Source: CAYMZZ01 sp047600605 (GTDB lineage Bacteria > Bacteroidota > Bacteroidia > Chitinophagales > Chitinophagaceae). From it: a stretch of DNA of 64,000 bases. The translations under genes were made by a program, and so were the position numbers. The stretch spans positions 186,001-250,000 of the forward strand of contig JASGKK010000003.1 of the NCBI GenBank assembly GCA_047600605.1, written 5' to 3'. This document shows positions 43,277-51,682 of the stretch, piece after piece. Under the pieces are notes generated by a model. It was not told the DNA's origin. It made no database searches and was given only the letters and a program-made list of their open reading frames with translations. The stretch's first letter is position 1, and each line of letters begins with the position of its first letter.

Positions 43277-46204
43277 TTATTGAATGAGTACTTTGACCAG
43301 GCGGGTATGATTCCGGGTCTGAACTTTCAGCAAATATAGGCCGCCCGATATATTTGCCAGTTGTTCACCAACCGGCAGTAACTGATTGCCCCGGTTGAGT
43401 GTTCCCGCAAAAACCGATTTTATCAATTGCCCCTGGTTATTGAGCAGGGTTACTTCCGTACGTCCCGCTTCGGGTATATTCAGCTCCAGTATACTCGCTC
43501 CCTTTACCGGATTGGGATAGACCGCTGCCAGCAATGTATTGGCTGGATTGTCTACATCAAATACGGGTGTCACGGGTATATTATTCACGTTACGGTTTAC
43601 ATACACATGATATTCGCCCGGCTGCAGGGTAATGGTTTGCGGACCGGCTGTGGCGGTAAACGAAGTATTGCCGAGATAATCGAACCAGGTACCCGGCGTG
43701 GGGAAAGTGAAAGTAGCCGTTTGTGCCGTCACATCAAAGTTTCCGAGGATGCAGAGCAGGGATGAGTCGGTGGCTGAACGCACTTTCAGCCATTTGAAAG
43801 CGCCGGCCAGACTCCGTTCGATGGTCACATTATTGGCAATAAACACGTCTTTGTACCAGCCATGGTTGCGCAGGCGTGCCATCTGACTGTATACATCAAA
43901 CAGCTGTGTACGTCTTGCCTGCTGCTGATAATTCCAGCGGACAGGCTTGTTGCTCGTCCGGCAATTGTCATTGATCGTACCATCGGGACAATAATTAATC
44001 GGATAATCATAGCCCAGCTCACCAAACTGCCAGATCATTTTAGGTCCCGGCATCCCCAATAGAAATGCGGCATTCTGTGCCATACGCCGCAAGGCCGTGG
44101 TCGTATCTTTTGTGGAATAGCTGCCCGATACACTTCCAAAATTCACGTTTTTGTACATGAGTCTTTCTTCATCATGACTTTCCATGTAGGCAATCAGATG
44201 CGGCTTGCTCCAACCACGTACACTGTGCAGGGCATTTTCAAAATTGGAATTAGCAATATAACCCATGGCAGCTTCACCAAAATTATAATTGGCATTGCCC
44301 CACAGCATCATTCCATAATCACTCAATTCAATCTCTTCTGTATTGGCGGCAAAATGTTCCAGGATCACATAAGAACCGGGCGATTTGAGTTGCAGTGTGT
44401 CGTAATACCGTTTCCAGATAGCTACACGGCTGGCGTCATAGTTGCTCCAGTTGCCTACATTACAGTTACCACCACTGGCATCGCAGGTTTGTGTCTGGGT
44501 AAATCCTTTTGACAGATCAAACCGGAATCCATCCAGTTTGTACTCCTGCAGCCAGTGCTCTACTACCCGGCTGAAGAAATACCGTGTGGCCAGGCTTTCA
44601 TGATTCATATCATACCCTACGTTGTACGCATGTTTGGCCACGGGATTAAACCAGGGATTATTGGCTGCAGGACGGTTATTGACTGCATCCCAGTAGAGTT
44701 GTACCATGGGCGAAAGACCAAAGGAATGATTGAGCGCAATATCCATCACGACTGCAATACCCTGACCATGGCATACATCAATAAACTCTTTCAGTGTGTT
44801 TTTGGGTCCATAGTATTTGTCAGGAGCGAAATAGAAGTCAGGATTATATCCCCAGCTTTCATTGCCTTCAAATTCATTGAAAGGCATGATCTCAATGGCG
44901 TTTACACCGAGTCGCTTCAGGTAAGTCAGTGTATCGCGCAGGGTTTTCCAGTCATGTGCGGCCACAAAATCGCGTACCAGCAATTCATAAATAAACAGGC
45001 TGCGTTTATCAGGCCGTACAAAGCCATTATTGACCCATGTATACGCCGGCGCATTTGTTTGCAGTAAACTTACAATACCGGAGGTAAGACCTGTAGGATA
45101 CGACCGCAGGTTGGGATAAGTGGCCGAAGAAATATTCTGATCATTATTATTATAAGGATCGAGGATCTTTTCGGCATAGGGGTCTGGTATGCGCAGGCTG
45201 CCATCTACCAGGTATTGAAATGCATACTCTGTGCCGGGTGTGAGCCCATTGATCTGCAGCCACCAGTAATTGCCGTCAGGAGTTTTATTCATCTGGTAGG
45301 CAGACTGCTCGGTCCAGTTGCTACCTGCAAATTCGCCTATCACATTCACCCGCGATTTGCCGGGGGCATAAAGCACCAGCACAGCACTTGTATTGCCGGA
45401 AAGATAATTGATACCATCCCGCACCCCTGCCGGCAGAGGTGCCACATTTACGCCACCGCCGGCGAAGAAACGGATCGTGTCTTTATCACTGAACGCTCCA
45501 TTCACTGCTTCGATCACCAGTTCCGTATTGCCGGCTGCTGTGATGGCGGGTGAAGCAGAAAGGCTGCTCACGCCACTTGCCTGCTGTACAACTGTGCCGT
45601 TGAGATAAATCTTCATATCCGAAGACTGGCTGGCCACCGCATTGACCTGTATATTATCACCCACCGCTTTATTGATGGTCTCAGGAACTGGTGTGAAATA
45701 AGGCTGAAGGGGCGGCGCAATAAAGCTGACATGCAGGCCATTGTCATAAACAGGCACATACATGTTGCCGTTGAATACGGATAAATCAGCATTGCGCTGC
45801 ACGCGGTTGCCCGCTGCATCGCGAAAGAGAATGGCAATGGCCCGGATGGTTTCCGAAGCATTGGTGACATTAAAGAAACTGCGGATATTATTGATCGTAT
45901 AAGACCATTTATCTGTACCGGCCGGTGTGGCCTGTCCATTAGAGGGGCTGGTAGCCCAGGAAAAAGGCGCATATTTCCAGTCGTCCTGTGAAGTGCTGAG
46001 GCTGGTGATCAGTCCGATATGCACATATACATTACCTGTATACCCCATCAGACCCTGATTTCCTTTTGCAGCATCGACCGTGATGGTAATATTATCACCC
46101 TCTTTGGCAAAATTGGGTGTCCAGGTCAGCAATTGAGCCATCATCGGACTGGCAAAAAGCAATACAATGACAACTGTCACAAGCAATCGTTTCTTCATAC
46201 GCAT
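43277..46204 (-). CDS. secreted GH13 alpha-amylase-family enzyme with type IX secretion signal
   Basis: 975 aa. Signal peptide to about residue 23 (start ATG 46204; ATG 46198 is also possible). N-terminal Ig/E-set domains (about 25-170 and 175-250), a CBM48-like module (LVLYAPGKSRVNVIGEFAGSNW), then the GH13 barrel (about 395-820) with nucleophile D563 (GFRFDLSKG), acid/base E616 (VILEHFA) and D678 (MESHDEERL). The C-terminal 80 residues (AVYPNPVKGASILEL...GGLYLLKVQTRNHTRLVKVLIQ) are a type A sorting domain for type IX secretion. Acts on starch-like alpha-glucans outside the cell or on its surface, unlike lipoprotein SusG. Confidence 0.92.
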   Translation of the reverse strand: MRMKKRLLVTVVIVLLFASPMMAQLLTWTPNFAKEGDNITITVDAAKGNQGLMGYTGNVYVHIGLITSLSTSQDDWKYAPFSWATSPSNGQATPAGTDKWSYTINNIRSFFNVTNASETIRAIAILFRDAAGNRVQRNADLSVFNGNMYVPVYDNGLHVSFIAPPLQPYFTPVPETINKAVGDNIQVNAVASQSSDMKIYLNGTVVQQASGVSSLSASPAITAAGNTELVIEAVNGAFSDKDTIRFFAGGGVNVAPLPAGVRDGINYLSGNTSAVLVLYAPGKSRVNVIGEFAGSNWTEQSAYQMNKTPDGNYWWLQINGLTPGTEYAFQYLVDGSLRIPDPYAEKILDPYNNNDQNISSATYPNLRSYPTGLTSGIVSLLQTNAPAYTWVNNGFVRPDKRSLFIYELLVRDFVAAHDWKTLRDTLTYLKRLGVNAIEIMPFNEFEGNESWGYNPDFYFAPDKYYGPKNTLKEFIDVCHGQGIAVVMDIALNHSFGLSPMVQLYWDAVNNRPAANNPWFNPVAKHAYNVGYDMNHESLATRYFFSRVVEHWLQEYKLDGFRFDLSKGFTQTQTCDASGGNCNVGNWSNYDASRVAIWKRYYDTLQLKSPGSYVILEHFAANTEEIELSDYGMMLWGNANYNFGEAAMGYIANSNFENALHSVRGWSKPHLIAYMESHDEERLMYKNVNFGSVSGSYSTKDTTTALRRMAQNAAFLLGMPGPKMIWQFGELGYDYPINYCPDGTINDNCRTSNKPVRWNYQQQARRTQLFDVYSQMARLRNHGWYKDVFIANNVTIERSLAGAFKWLKVRSATDSSLLCILGNFDVTAQTATFTFPTPGTWFDYLGNTSFTATAGPQTITLQPGEYHVYVNRNVNNIPVTPVFDVDNPANTLLAAVYPNPVKGASILELNIPEAGRTEVTLLNNQGQLIKSVFAGTLNRGNQLLPVGEQLANISGGLYLLKVQTRNHTRLVKVLIQ
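46183..46192 (-). promoter_or_regulatory. GCAATCGTTT motif within the first codons of the amylase gene
   Basis: Identical 10-mer to that at the MFS start, but here inside codons 4-7 (KRLL). This makes chance more likely at this instance. Confidence 0.25.
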
Positions 46205-46228
46205 TCAGTTTTTTGGCAAACGCGGAGC

Positions 46229-46260
46229 CGAAGATAGGAAATATGTACTTTCGACACATT
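46229..46260 (-). promoter_or_regulatory. amylase promoter with operator-like inverted repeat
   Basis: On the minus strand TATCTTCG (46229-46236) is a one-mismatch -7 box. Just upstream are arms AATGTGT (46254-46260) and ACATATT (46240-46246), 6 of 7 complementary, with the same 7-nt spacing as the palindrome before SusC. The same DNA may serve the divergent ligA gene. Confidence 0.5.
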
Positions 46261-46339
46261 AATTTTTTTACAGATTGCCGCCTGCTGGTAACCAGTGTTT
46301 TGCTGCCCGGTGCTACCTTTAAGCCCGAAACCATTGATC

Positions 46340-48457
46340 ATGTATACCAAAGAGCAGACCCTGCAGTTGCAGCAGCAGACCAAGACCCTGCTGGAACAGG
46401 CGAAAGGAAAACAAATCCCTATAAATGAGTTGAATCTCCTGCGTGATGTGCTGCGTTTTCACGAATACCGTTATTATATTCTCAATGACCTTCTGCTGGC
46501 AGATGTGGAATATGATCAGCTATACAAGGAGCTGGAAAGGCTGGAGCAGGCTCATCCTGACCAGGTGACGGCCGACTCCCCCACCCAGCGTGTGGCGAAA
46601 GGACTGACCAGGGATTTTCCGCCGGCGCAGCACCTGGTACCAATGTTGTCGCTCGACAACTCTTATAATGCCGATGACCTGGTTGATTTTGACCGGAAGG
46701 CGCGTGAGCTGACGGGTCTTACTGAAATCGAATATTGTGTAGAGCCCAAGTTTGATGGTGGCAGCATTTCGCTTATATATGAAAATGATCTGCTCACACG
46801 CGGGGCTACGCGGGGCGATGGCGTGGAGGGCGACGATATTACTACCAATATCCGCCAGATCCGCAGCCTGCCTTTGTCTGCTGCTTTTTCGAAATATGGA
46901 TTGCAGACGGTAGAGATCCGCGGCGAAGTACTTATCAATAAACAGAATTTTGCAAAATATAACCAGCAACTGATTGATCAGGGGCTGGCACCGCTGGCCA
47001 ATCCACGCAATGCTGCAGCCGGCACCTTGCGGATCAAAGACTCGGCTGAAGTAGCCAGACGCAACCTGGAAGCTTTTGTGTATCATGTAAGCTATTACAG
47101 CCTGTCAGCAGCACAGGATATACCACCCGCCCTTCGCACGCACGCTGCTTCTTTGAAGATGTTATGGGACCTGGGATTCCGCAGCCCCGAAAAAGAGAAA
47201 AAAGTGTTCCGCGGCATTCAACCGGTTATTGAATATTGTAATGCCTTTGAAGCGGGCCGCGATGATCTGCCTTATGAAATTGATGGCATGGTAATAAAGA
47301 TCAATGATTTTGAGCTGCAGGATCGAATGGGTATGACCTCGCACCACCCGCGCTGGGCAATTGCCTATAAGTTCAAAGCCCGCCAGGCTACGAGCAAACT
47401 GCTCCATGTGGAATTTCAGGTAGGACGTACAGGCTCTATTACACCCGTTGCCAAGATTGAACCGGTACCTATTGGCGGAGTCACTGTAAGCAGTATCTCC
47501 CTTTTTAATGAAGAGGTGATCCGCGAAAAAGACCTGATGATCGGCGACGCTGTACTTGTAGAACGTGCCGGCGATGTGATACCCTATATTGTAAAATCAC
47601 TGGCAGAAGTGCGCACCGGCGCCGAAAAGAAAATTCATTTCCCGCATAAATGCCCCGTATGTCACAGCCAGCTTTTTAAAGAAGAAGAAGAGGCCGTATG
47701 GCGCTGTATTAATATTGAATGCCCGGCACAGGTTGTGGAACGTATGATCCATTTTACCAGTAAGGATGCGATGGATATCCGTGGTTTTGGAGATGCGAAT
47801 GTGCGCAAATTCTATAATCTTGGATTACTGAACGATATTCCCGGTATTTATAAACTTGACTTTGACAAGATCGGTCAGATGGAAGGCTTTGGCAGTAAGT
47901 CGATCGAAAACCTGCGGGCAGCCATTGAAAACTCCAAGAAACAGCCATTGCACCGGCTTATATTCGGGCTGGGTATCCGCTTTGTAGGTGAAACAACCGC
48001 CAAGACCCTGGCTCAGGCGGTTACACATTTGAAAGAGTTTGCGCAATATTCGCCCGATCAGTTAAAAGAACTGGAAGATGTAGGCCCCAAGGTAGCGGGC
48101 AGCATTCATCATTTTTTCAGCAATGCGCAAAACCTGTCCATGCTCGATGAACTGGAAGCACTGGGCCTTACTTTACGCAATGAAAAGAAAGCACAGCCTG
48201 CTGAAGGTGGTCTTAATGGCCAGACGTTTTTATTTACAGGCACCTTACCCACATTGAAAAGAAGTGATGCAGAAGCTATGGCCGAAGCACTGGGTGGTAA
48301 AATCCTGTCGGGCGTAAGCGCCAAGCTCAATTACCTGATAGTCGGTGAAGATGCCGGCAGTAAACTCGAAAAAGCAAAAAAGATCAATACGATAAAGATT
48401 ATTTCGGAAGCGGAATTTCTGGAGCTGATCAAGAGATTTGAAGATTTGAAAATTTGA
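46340..48457 (+). CDS. ligA: NAD-dependent DNA ligase LigA
   Basis: Seals nicks in DNA using NAD; 705 aa. The frame opens at 46295, but homology begins at MYTKEQTLQLQQQ, so ATG 46340 is chosen. Domains in order: Ia domain (HEYRYYILNDLLLADVEYDQL), adenylation domain with active-site K137 in EPKFDGGSISL, OB fold (EFQVGRTGSITPVAKIEPV), zinc finger (CPVC...CINIECPAQ), helix-hairpin-helix repeats, and BRCT (GQTFLFTGTLPTLKRSDAEAM...). The final codons (RFEDLKI) are made of a GATTTGAA repeat that continues past the gene. Confidence 0.97.
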   Translation: MYTKEQTLQLQQQTKTLLEQAKGKQIPINELNLLRDVLRFHEYRYYILNDLLLADVEYDQLYKELERLEQAHPDQVTADSPTQRVAKGLTRDFPPAQHLVPMLSLDNSYNADDLVDFDRKARELTGLTEIEYCVEPKFDGGSISLIYENDLLTRGATRGDGVEGDDITTNIRQIRSLPLSAAFSKYGLQTVEIRGEVLINKQNFAKYNQQLIDQGLAPLANPRNAAAGTLRIKDSAEVARRNLEAFVYHVSYYSLSAAQDIPPALRTHAASLKMLWDLGFRSPEKEKKVFRGIQPVIEYCNAFEAGRDDLPYEIDGMVIKINDFELQDRMGMTSHHPRWAIAYKFKARQATSKLLHVEFQVGRTGSITPVAKIEPVPIGGVTVSSISLFNEEVIREKDLMIGDAVLVERAGDVIPYIVKSLAEVRTGAEKKIHFPHKCPVCHSQLFKEEEEAVWRCINIECPAQVVERMIHFTSKDAMDIRGFGDANVRKFYNLGLLNDIPGIYKLDFDKIGQMEGFGSKSIENLRAAIENSKKQPLHRLIFGLGIRFVGETTAKTLAQAVTHLKEFAQYSPDQLKELEDVGPKVAGSIHHFFSNAQNLSMLDELEALGLTLRNEKKAQPAEGGLNGQTFLFTGTLPTLKRSDAEAMAEALGGKILSGVSAKLNYLIVGEDAGSKLEKAKKINTIKIISEAEFLELIKRFEDLKI

Positions 48458-48578
48458 AGATTTGGAAGGTGAAGAGAACTATCCTGCACCATACTTTTCA
48501 ATTATGGATTTTTCCAGTAAAATACTGAATAGCTAACTTTACAATCTTCAAATCCTCAAATTTTCAAATCCTCAAATC
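48431..48578. repeat. inverted AT-rich tandem repeats between ligA and the DUF2461 gene
   Basis: Tandem copies of a GATTTGAA/AATTTGAA unit (48434-48464) overlap the ligA stop codon. The reverse-complement series (TTCAAATCCTCAAATTTT..., 48546-48578) lies just before the next ATG. Together they could form a long imperfect hairpin. Repeats of this appearance are scattered in many Bacteroidota genomes. Confidence 0.65.
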
Positions 48579-48584
48579 ATTGAA

Positions 48585-49256
48585 ATGATAAAACCCTCCA
48601 CCCTTCAGTTCTTAAAGGCGTTAAAGAAGAACAACAACAAGCCCTGGTTTGATGCAAACCGCAGCAGCTATGAAGCGGCACGTGCCGATTTTGCCGGTTT
48701 TGTGCAACAGATCATCGACCGGCATGGCAAAAAAGATGAAGGGATCAGCAACCTGGTAGCGCGCGACTGTATGTTCCGCATCAATCGCGATATTCGTTTT
48801 GCAAAAGACAAATCGCCCTACAAAAGCAATTTCGGAGCAAGCATCAACCAGGGAGGCAAACAGTCTATGACTACCGCGGGCTATTATTTTCATCTTGAGC
48901 CCGGCCAGTCTTTTGCCGGCGGCGGTATCTGGATGCCTCCGGCAGATGCGCTGCGTAAAGTGCGCCAGGAGATAGATTACAATTTCAAAGACTTTCTGCG
49001 CATTTTGCGCAACCGCAGCTTTCAATCAGTATATGGCGATCTCTCCCATGAAGCGGAATACAAACTGAGCCGTGTGCCCAAAGGCTATGAAGCTGATAAT
49101 CCCGCTGCTGAATACCTCAAACTCAAAAGTTTTATTGCCAGCCTCTCGATCCGCGACACCGAACTGACGGATAAAGACCTGGTCAAAAAGACCACTACCG
49201 CTTTTGGCGCTTTACAGCCCCTGATCGGCTTTATTAATCAGGCGATTATCGAATAA
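48585..49256 (+). CDS. DUF2461 family protein
   Basis: 223 aa, DUF2461 (TIGR02453-like). Conserved elements: LQFLKALKKNNNKPWFDANRSSYEAAR, RDCMFRINRDIRFAKDKSPYKSNFGASI, GYYFHLEPGQSFAGGGIWMPPADALRKVRQEI and LSRVPKGYEADNPAAEYLKLKSF. Cytoplasmic; the biochemical role is unknown. It is flanked by AT-rich inverted repeats on its 5' side and has no functional link to ligA. Confidence 0.92.
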   Translation: MIKPSTLQFLKALKKNNNKPWFDANRSSYEAARADFAGFVQQIIDRHGKKDEGISNLVARDCMFRINRDIRFAKDKSPYKSNFGASINQGGKQSMTTAGYYFHLEPGQSFAGGGIWMPPADALRKVRQEIDYNFKDFLRILRNRSFQSVYGDLSHEAEYKLSRVPKGYEADNPAAEYLKLKSFIASLSIRDTELTDKDLVKKTTTAFGALQPLIGFINQAIIE

Positions 49257-49313
49257 TTCTCACCCGGCTTTGCTGGCCTCTTTTTTGAACCTGAAAAGGT
49301 TTAACAAAAAAGA

Positions 49314-49346
49314 TTTGGCCATTTCAATGTTTAAACATTAATTTTG
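49314..49346 (+). promoter_or_regulatory. promoter of the YceI-family gene
   Basis: TTTG (49314-49317), 21-nt spacer, TAATTTTG (49339-49346): a near-perfect -33/-7 pair. Transcription is expected to start near 49350, 19 nt before the ATG. Confidence 0.8.
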
Positions 49347-49368
49347 TATCACAATTAAACTAATAATC

Positions 49369-49890
49369 ATGGCAACCTGGACAATCGACACCGCACACTC
49401 CGAGATCGGGTTTAAAGTAAAACACCTGGTAATCTCTACCGTGTCCGGTAAATTCAACAGTTTTGATGGCTCAGTAGAAAGCGATAAAGAAGACTTTTCT
49501 GATGCCAAAATCAACTTCTCAGCTGATATCGACAGCATTCATACAGGCAACGACCAGCGCGACGGTCACCTGAAATCAGCAGATTTCTTTGATGCTGCCA
49601 ATCATCCCAAACTCAGCTTCACCTCTACTTCGTTTGAAAAGTCTGGTGATGATTATAAGTTGCTGGGTAATCTTACACTGAAAGGCGTAACACGTCCTGT
49701 AACACTGAATGTAGAATTTGGTGGTGTGCAGCAAAGCATGTATGGCCAGACAGTAGCCGGTTTTGAAATCGCTGGTAAAATCAATCGTCAGGACTATGGT
49801 CTTACCTGGAGTGCGGTGACCGAGGCTGGTGGCGTAGTGGTAAGTGATGAGGTGAAACTCGTGATCAATGTAGAAGTGGTGAAACAGTAA
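49369..49890 (+). CDS. YceI-family lipocalin-like protein, cytosolic form
   Basis: 173 aa. YceI fold with WTIDTAHSEIGFKVKHLVISTVSGKFNSFDG at the N-terminus, RDGHLKSADFFDAANHPKLSF in the middle and LTLKGVTRPVTLNVEFGG towards the end. Characterised members bind polyisoprenoid or other amphiphilic ligands in a lipocalin-like barrel. There is no signal peptide (MATWTIDTAH), so this copy is cytoplasmic. It is monocistronic, between a strong promoter and a strong terminator. Confidence 0.93.
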   Translation: MATWTIDTAHSEIGFKVKHLVISTVSGKFNSFDGSVESDKEDFSDAKINFSADIDSIHTGNDQRDGHLKSADFFDAANHPKLSFTSTSFEKSGDDYKLLGNLTLKGVTRPVTLNVEFGGVQQSMYGQTVAGFEIAGKINRQDYGLTWSAVTEAGGVVVSDEVKLVINVEVVKQ

Positions 49891-49911
49891 TTCAGGTTAA
49901 GGTTTATAGAA

Positions 49912-49945
49912 AAGCGGCTTCCCTTATGGGGAGCCGCTTTTTATT
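49912..49945 (+). terminator. intrinsic terminator of the YceI-family gene
   Basis: Stem AAGCGGCT-CCC paired with GGG-AGCCGCTT around TTAT, followed by TTTTATTT; 21 nt after the stop codon. Confidence 0.9.
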
Positions 49946-49994
49946 TACAGCTATTATCTTTTCTCAAAGAAGACTTTCTTTTACGCCCACCGTA

Positions 49995-51434
49995 TCAGGT
50001 GAAGAGCTGTTCCATTTTTATTTCCGCCTGAACCCGCCCTGTATAATAGTCATTTTGCTTTACACCATAGGTGGTGATCATGGTGGGAAAAATCGTTTTG
50101 CGTGGCTGAGTTTTTTCTGTAAATACCTTTAGTTTTTGATCCAGGTCGGCAGCATATTTTTTATCAATTACAAACTCAGTGGCCGAAAATTTTATTTCGC
50201 AGAGATTTATACACTGGTCCTTGCGGTCTATCAGCAGGTCTATCTGGGCACCGGTTTCTCCCTTTGCCGGTACGTATCGCCAGGCCGATGCAGTAGTTTG
50301 CACACCTGCAATACCCAATGCCTGCTTAATCTGTGCAATATGTTTCAGACAAACTGCTTCGAAGGCAAAGCCACTCCAGGTTTTATAAGATTGTGTTGCC
50401 GACAACCGCAGCCAGGTACCGCTACCCGAATTTCGGTTTTGTTCAATAAACTTGAGATAAAACAGTGAGTACTCATCAGACAGTTTGTATATGCTGTCTC
50501 TGAGTACCCGGTTAAACGAAATATGTTGCGTGATGAAACCTGATTCCTCGAGTTCCTGCAGGAGTTCTGTAACTCCACCGCCGGTTGTGAAACCGGTAGC
50601 TTTTATAAGTTCTGCCCGGCTCATTCCGGCAGGTTTTTTTGAAAGTGCCCGTACAATCGACTCATGCCGGTCTGCCTGGTCAAACAGGGATTTATACAGA
50701 TCTTTAAACTCCGCCTGCAACAAACCCGTTTGGCCAAAACATATTTTATCAATAGCCTGCGTAGCACTTTCACCTTTACTCACCTGTTTTAGGTATTGAG
50801 GAATGCCTCCCACAGCCATGTATAATTGTAATTGCTGATAGGCATCGAGGCGGATACCCCGATGCTCCAGAAAACTGGCAGTTTCTCCCAGCGTAAAGGG
50901 AAGAAGCCTGATCTTACGGCTTACCCTGTTATGTAATCCGCCCCTGTCGTTGATCACATTTTTGATCATCCAGGATGCGGCAGAACCGCATATCACCACT
51001 TTTAGCAACCGTTGCCGCGATGCCCAGCTATTCCACCACAGACCAAATGCGGGCAAAAACGCTGATTTGGGTGTGTGTATCCAGGGCAGCTCATCAAAAA
51101 GAAGTACAACAGGCCCTTTATCTATTTTGGTTTGCAGAAAGGTGATCAGAAACTGGAAAGCCTGCATCCAATTGCCCGGCGGCGTTGGCGGAAGGGGGCT
51201 GTTCATAGCCTGCTGCAGTGCCGTGCTGAAGTTCTGCAACTGCTGCCGTAAAGTAGCTTCATGCACACCCGTAAACTCAAATGCCAGGTATTGATGATAG
51301 AAATTACGGACCAGATAAGTCTTTCCCACCCTTCTGCGGCCATAAATGGCAATCAGCTCTGCCTCACCCGAGTAAAGCATTTCTTCCAGTAACTTTTTCT
51401 CTTCTTCCCTTCCAATAACAGTTTCGCTTACCAT
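49995..51434 (-). CDS. AAA ATPase with C-terminal DUF234 nuclease-like domain
   Basis: 479 aa from the ATG at 51434 (the frame is open from a GTG at 51452). N-terminal P-loop ATPase of the archaeal ATPase family: Walker A AIYGRRRVGKTYLV, Walker B PVVLLFDELPWI and sensor-like LKVVICGSAASWM. A winged-helix region follows (KPAGMSRAELIKATGFTTGGGVTELLQELEESGFI). The C-terminal DUF234 part has IDLLIDRKDQCINLCEIKFSATEF, a D...ExK pattern typical of PD-(D/E)XK folds. Function is unknown; members are widely but patchily distributed. Five alternating copies of a TTATGGCG motif precede it. No neighbour is functionally linked. Confidence 0.87.
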   Translation of the reverse strand: MVSETVIGREEEKKLLEEMLYSGEAELIAIYGRRRVGKTYLVRNFYHQYLAFEFTGVHEATLRQQLQNFSTALQQAMNSPLPPTPPGNWMQAFQFLITFLQTKIDKGPVVLLFDELPWIHTPKSAFLPAFGLWWNSWASRQRLLKVVICGSAASWMIKNVINDRGGLHNRVSRKIRLLPFTLGETASFLEHRGIRLDAYQQLQLYMAVGGIPQYLKQVSKGESATQAIDKICFGQTGLLQAEFKDLYKSLFDQADRHESIVRALSKKPAGMSRAELIKATGFTTGGGVTELLQELEESGFITQHISFNRVLRDSIYKLSDEYSLFYLKFIEQNRNSGSGTWLRLSATQSYKTWSGFAFEAVCLKHIAQIKQALGIAGVQTTASAWRYVPAKGETGAQIDLLIDRKDQCINLCEIKFSATEFVIDKKYAADLDQKLKVFTEKTQPRKTIFPTMITTYGVKQNDYYTGRVQAEIKMEQLFT

Positions 51435-51440
51435 GGGGCT

Positions 51441-51562
51441 ATATTTCGCCACAAGTATACAAAAACATAAGTTATGGCGAGATATATTATTTTATATTAC
51501 GCCATAAGTGTAAAATAAATGTAGTTATGGCGAAATATAAATACTTATACGGCGCCATAACT
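51441..51562. repeat. five alternating TTATGGCG motifs upstream of the DUF234 ATPase gene
   Basis: Copies: CTTGTGGCGAAATAT (minus, 51441-51455), AGTTATGGCGAGATATA (plus, 51470-51486), ACTTATGGCGTAATAT (minus, 51494-51509), AGTTATGGCGAAATATA (plus, 51523-51539), AGTTATGGCGCC (minus, 51551-51562). Orientation alternates strictly, making nested inverted repeats. The copy nearest the gene overlaps the alternative GTG start. Confidence 0.8.
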
Positions 51563-51627
51563 TTGTACCCTCCTACTGCTTTTTTATTAGTTTTACCTGG
51601 ATTTATTGTAAGTAAATGATTTTCAAT

Positions 51628-51656
51628 AAAAAGGGTGGTTCAAAATCTGGCCACCC
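51628..51656 (-). terminator. intrinsic terminator of asd
   Basis: Arms GGGTGG (51633-51638) and CCACCC (51651-51656), followed by TTTTT on the minus strand; 26 nt after the asd stop codon. Confidence 0.8.
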
Positions 51657-51682
51657 GCACTGCTTCTTTTCTTAAGTAAATT

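Noticed and set aside
46229..46253. Strong promoter for ligA
   Set aside because: The only -7-like box on the plus strand (TACTTTCG) has a mismatch, and the TTTG upstream is about 30 nt away, too far for a confident call.
49995..51434. ATPase as part of a phage-defence island
   Set aside because: No other defence gene, integrase or mobile element is adjacent; neighbours are housekeeping genes.
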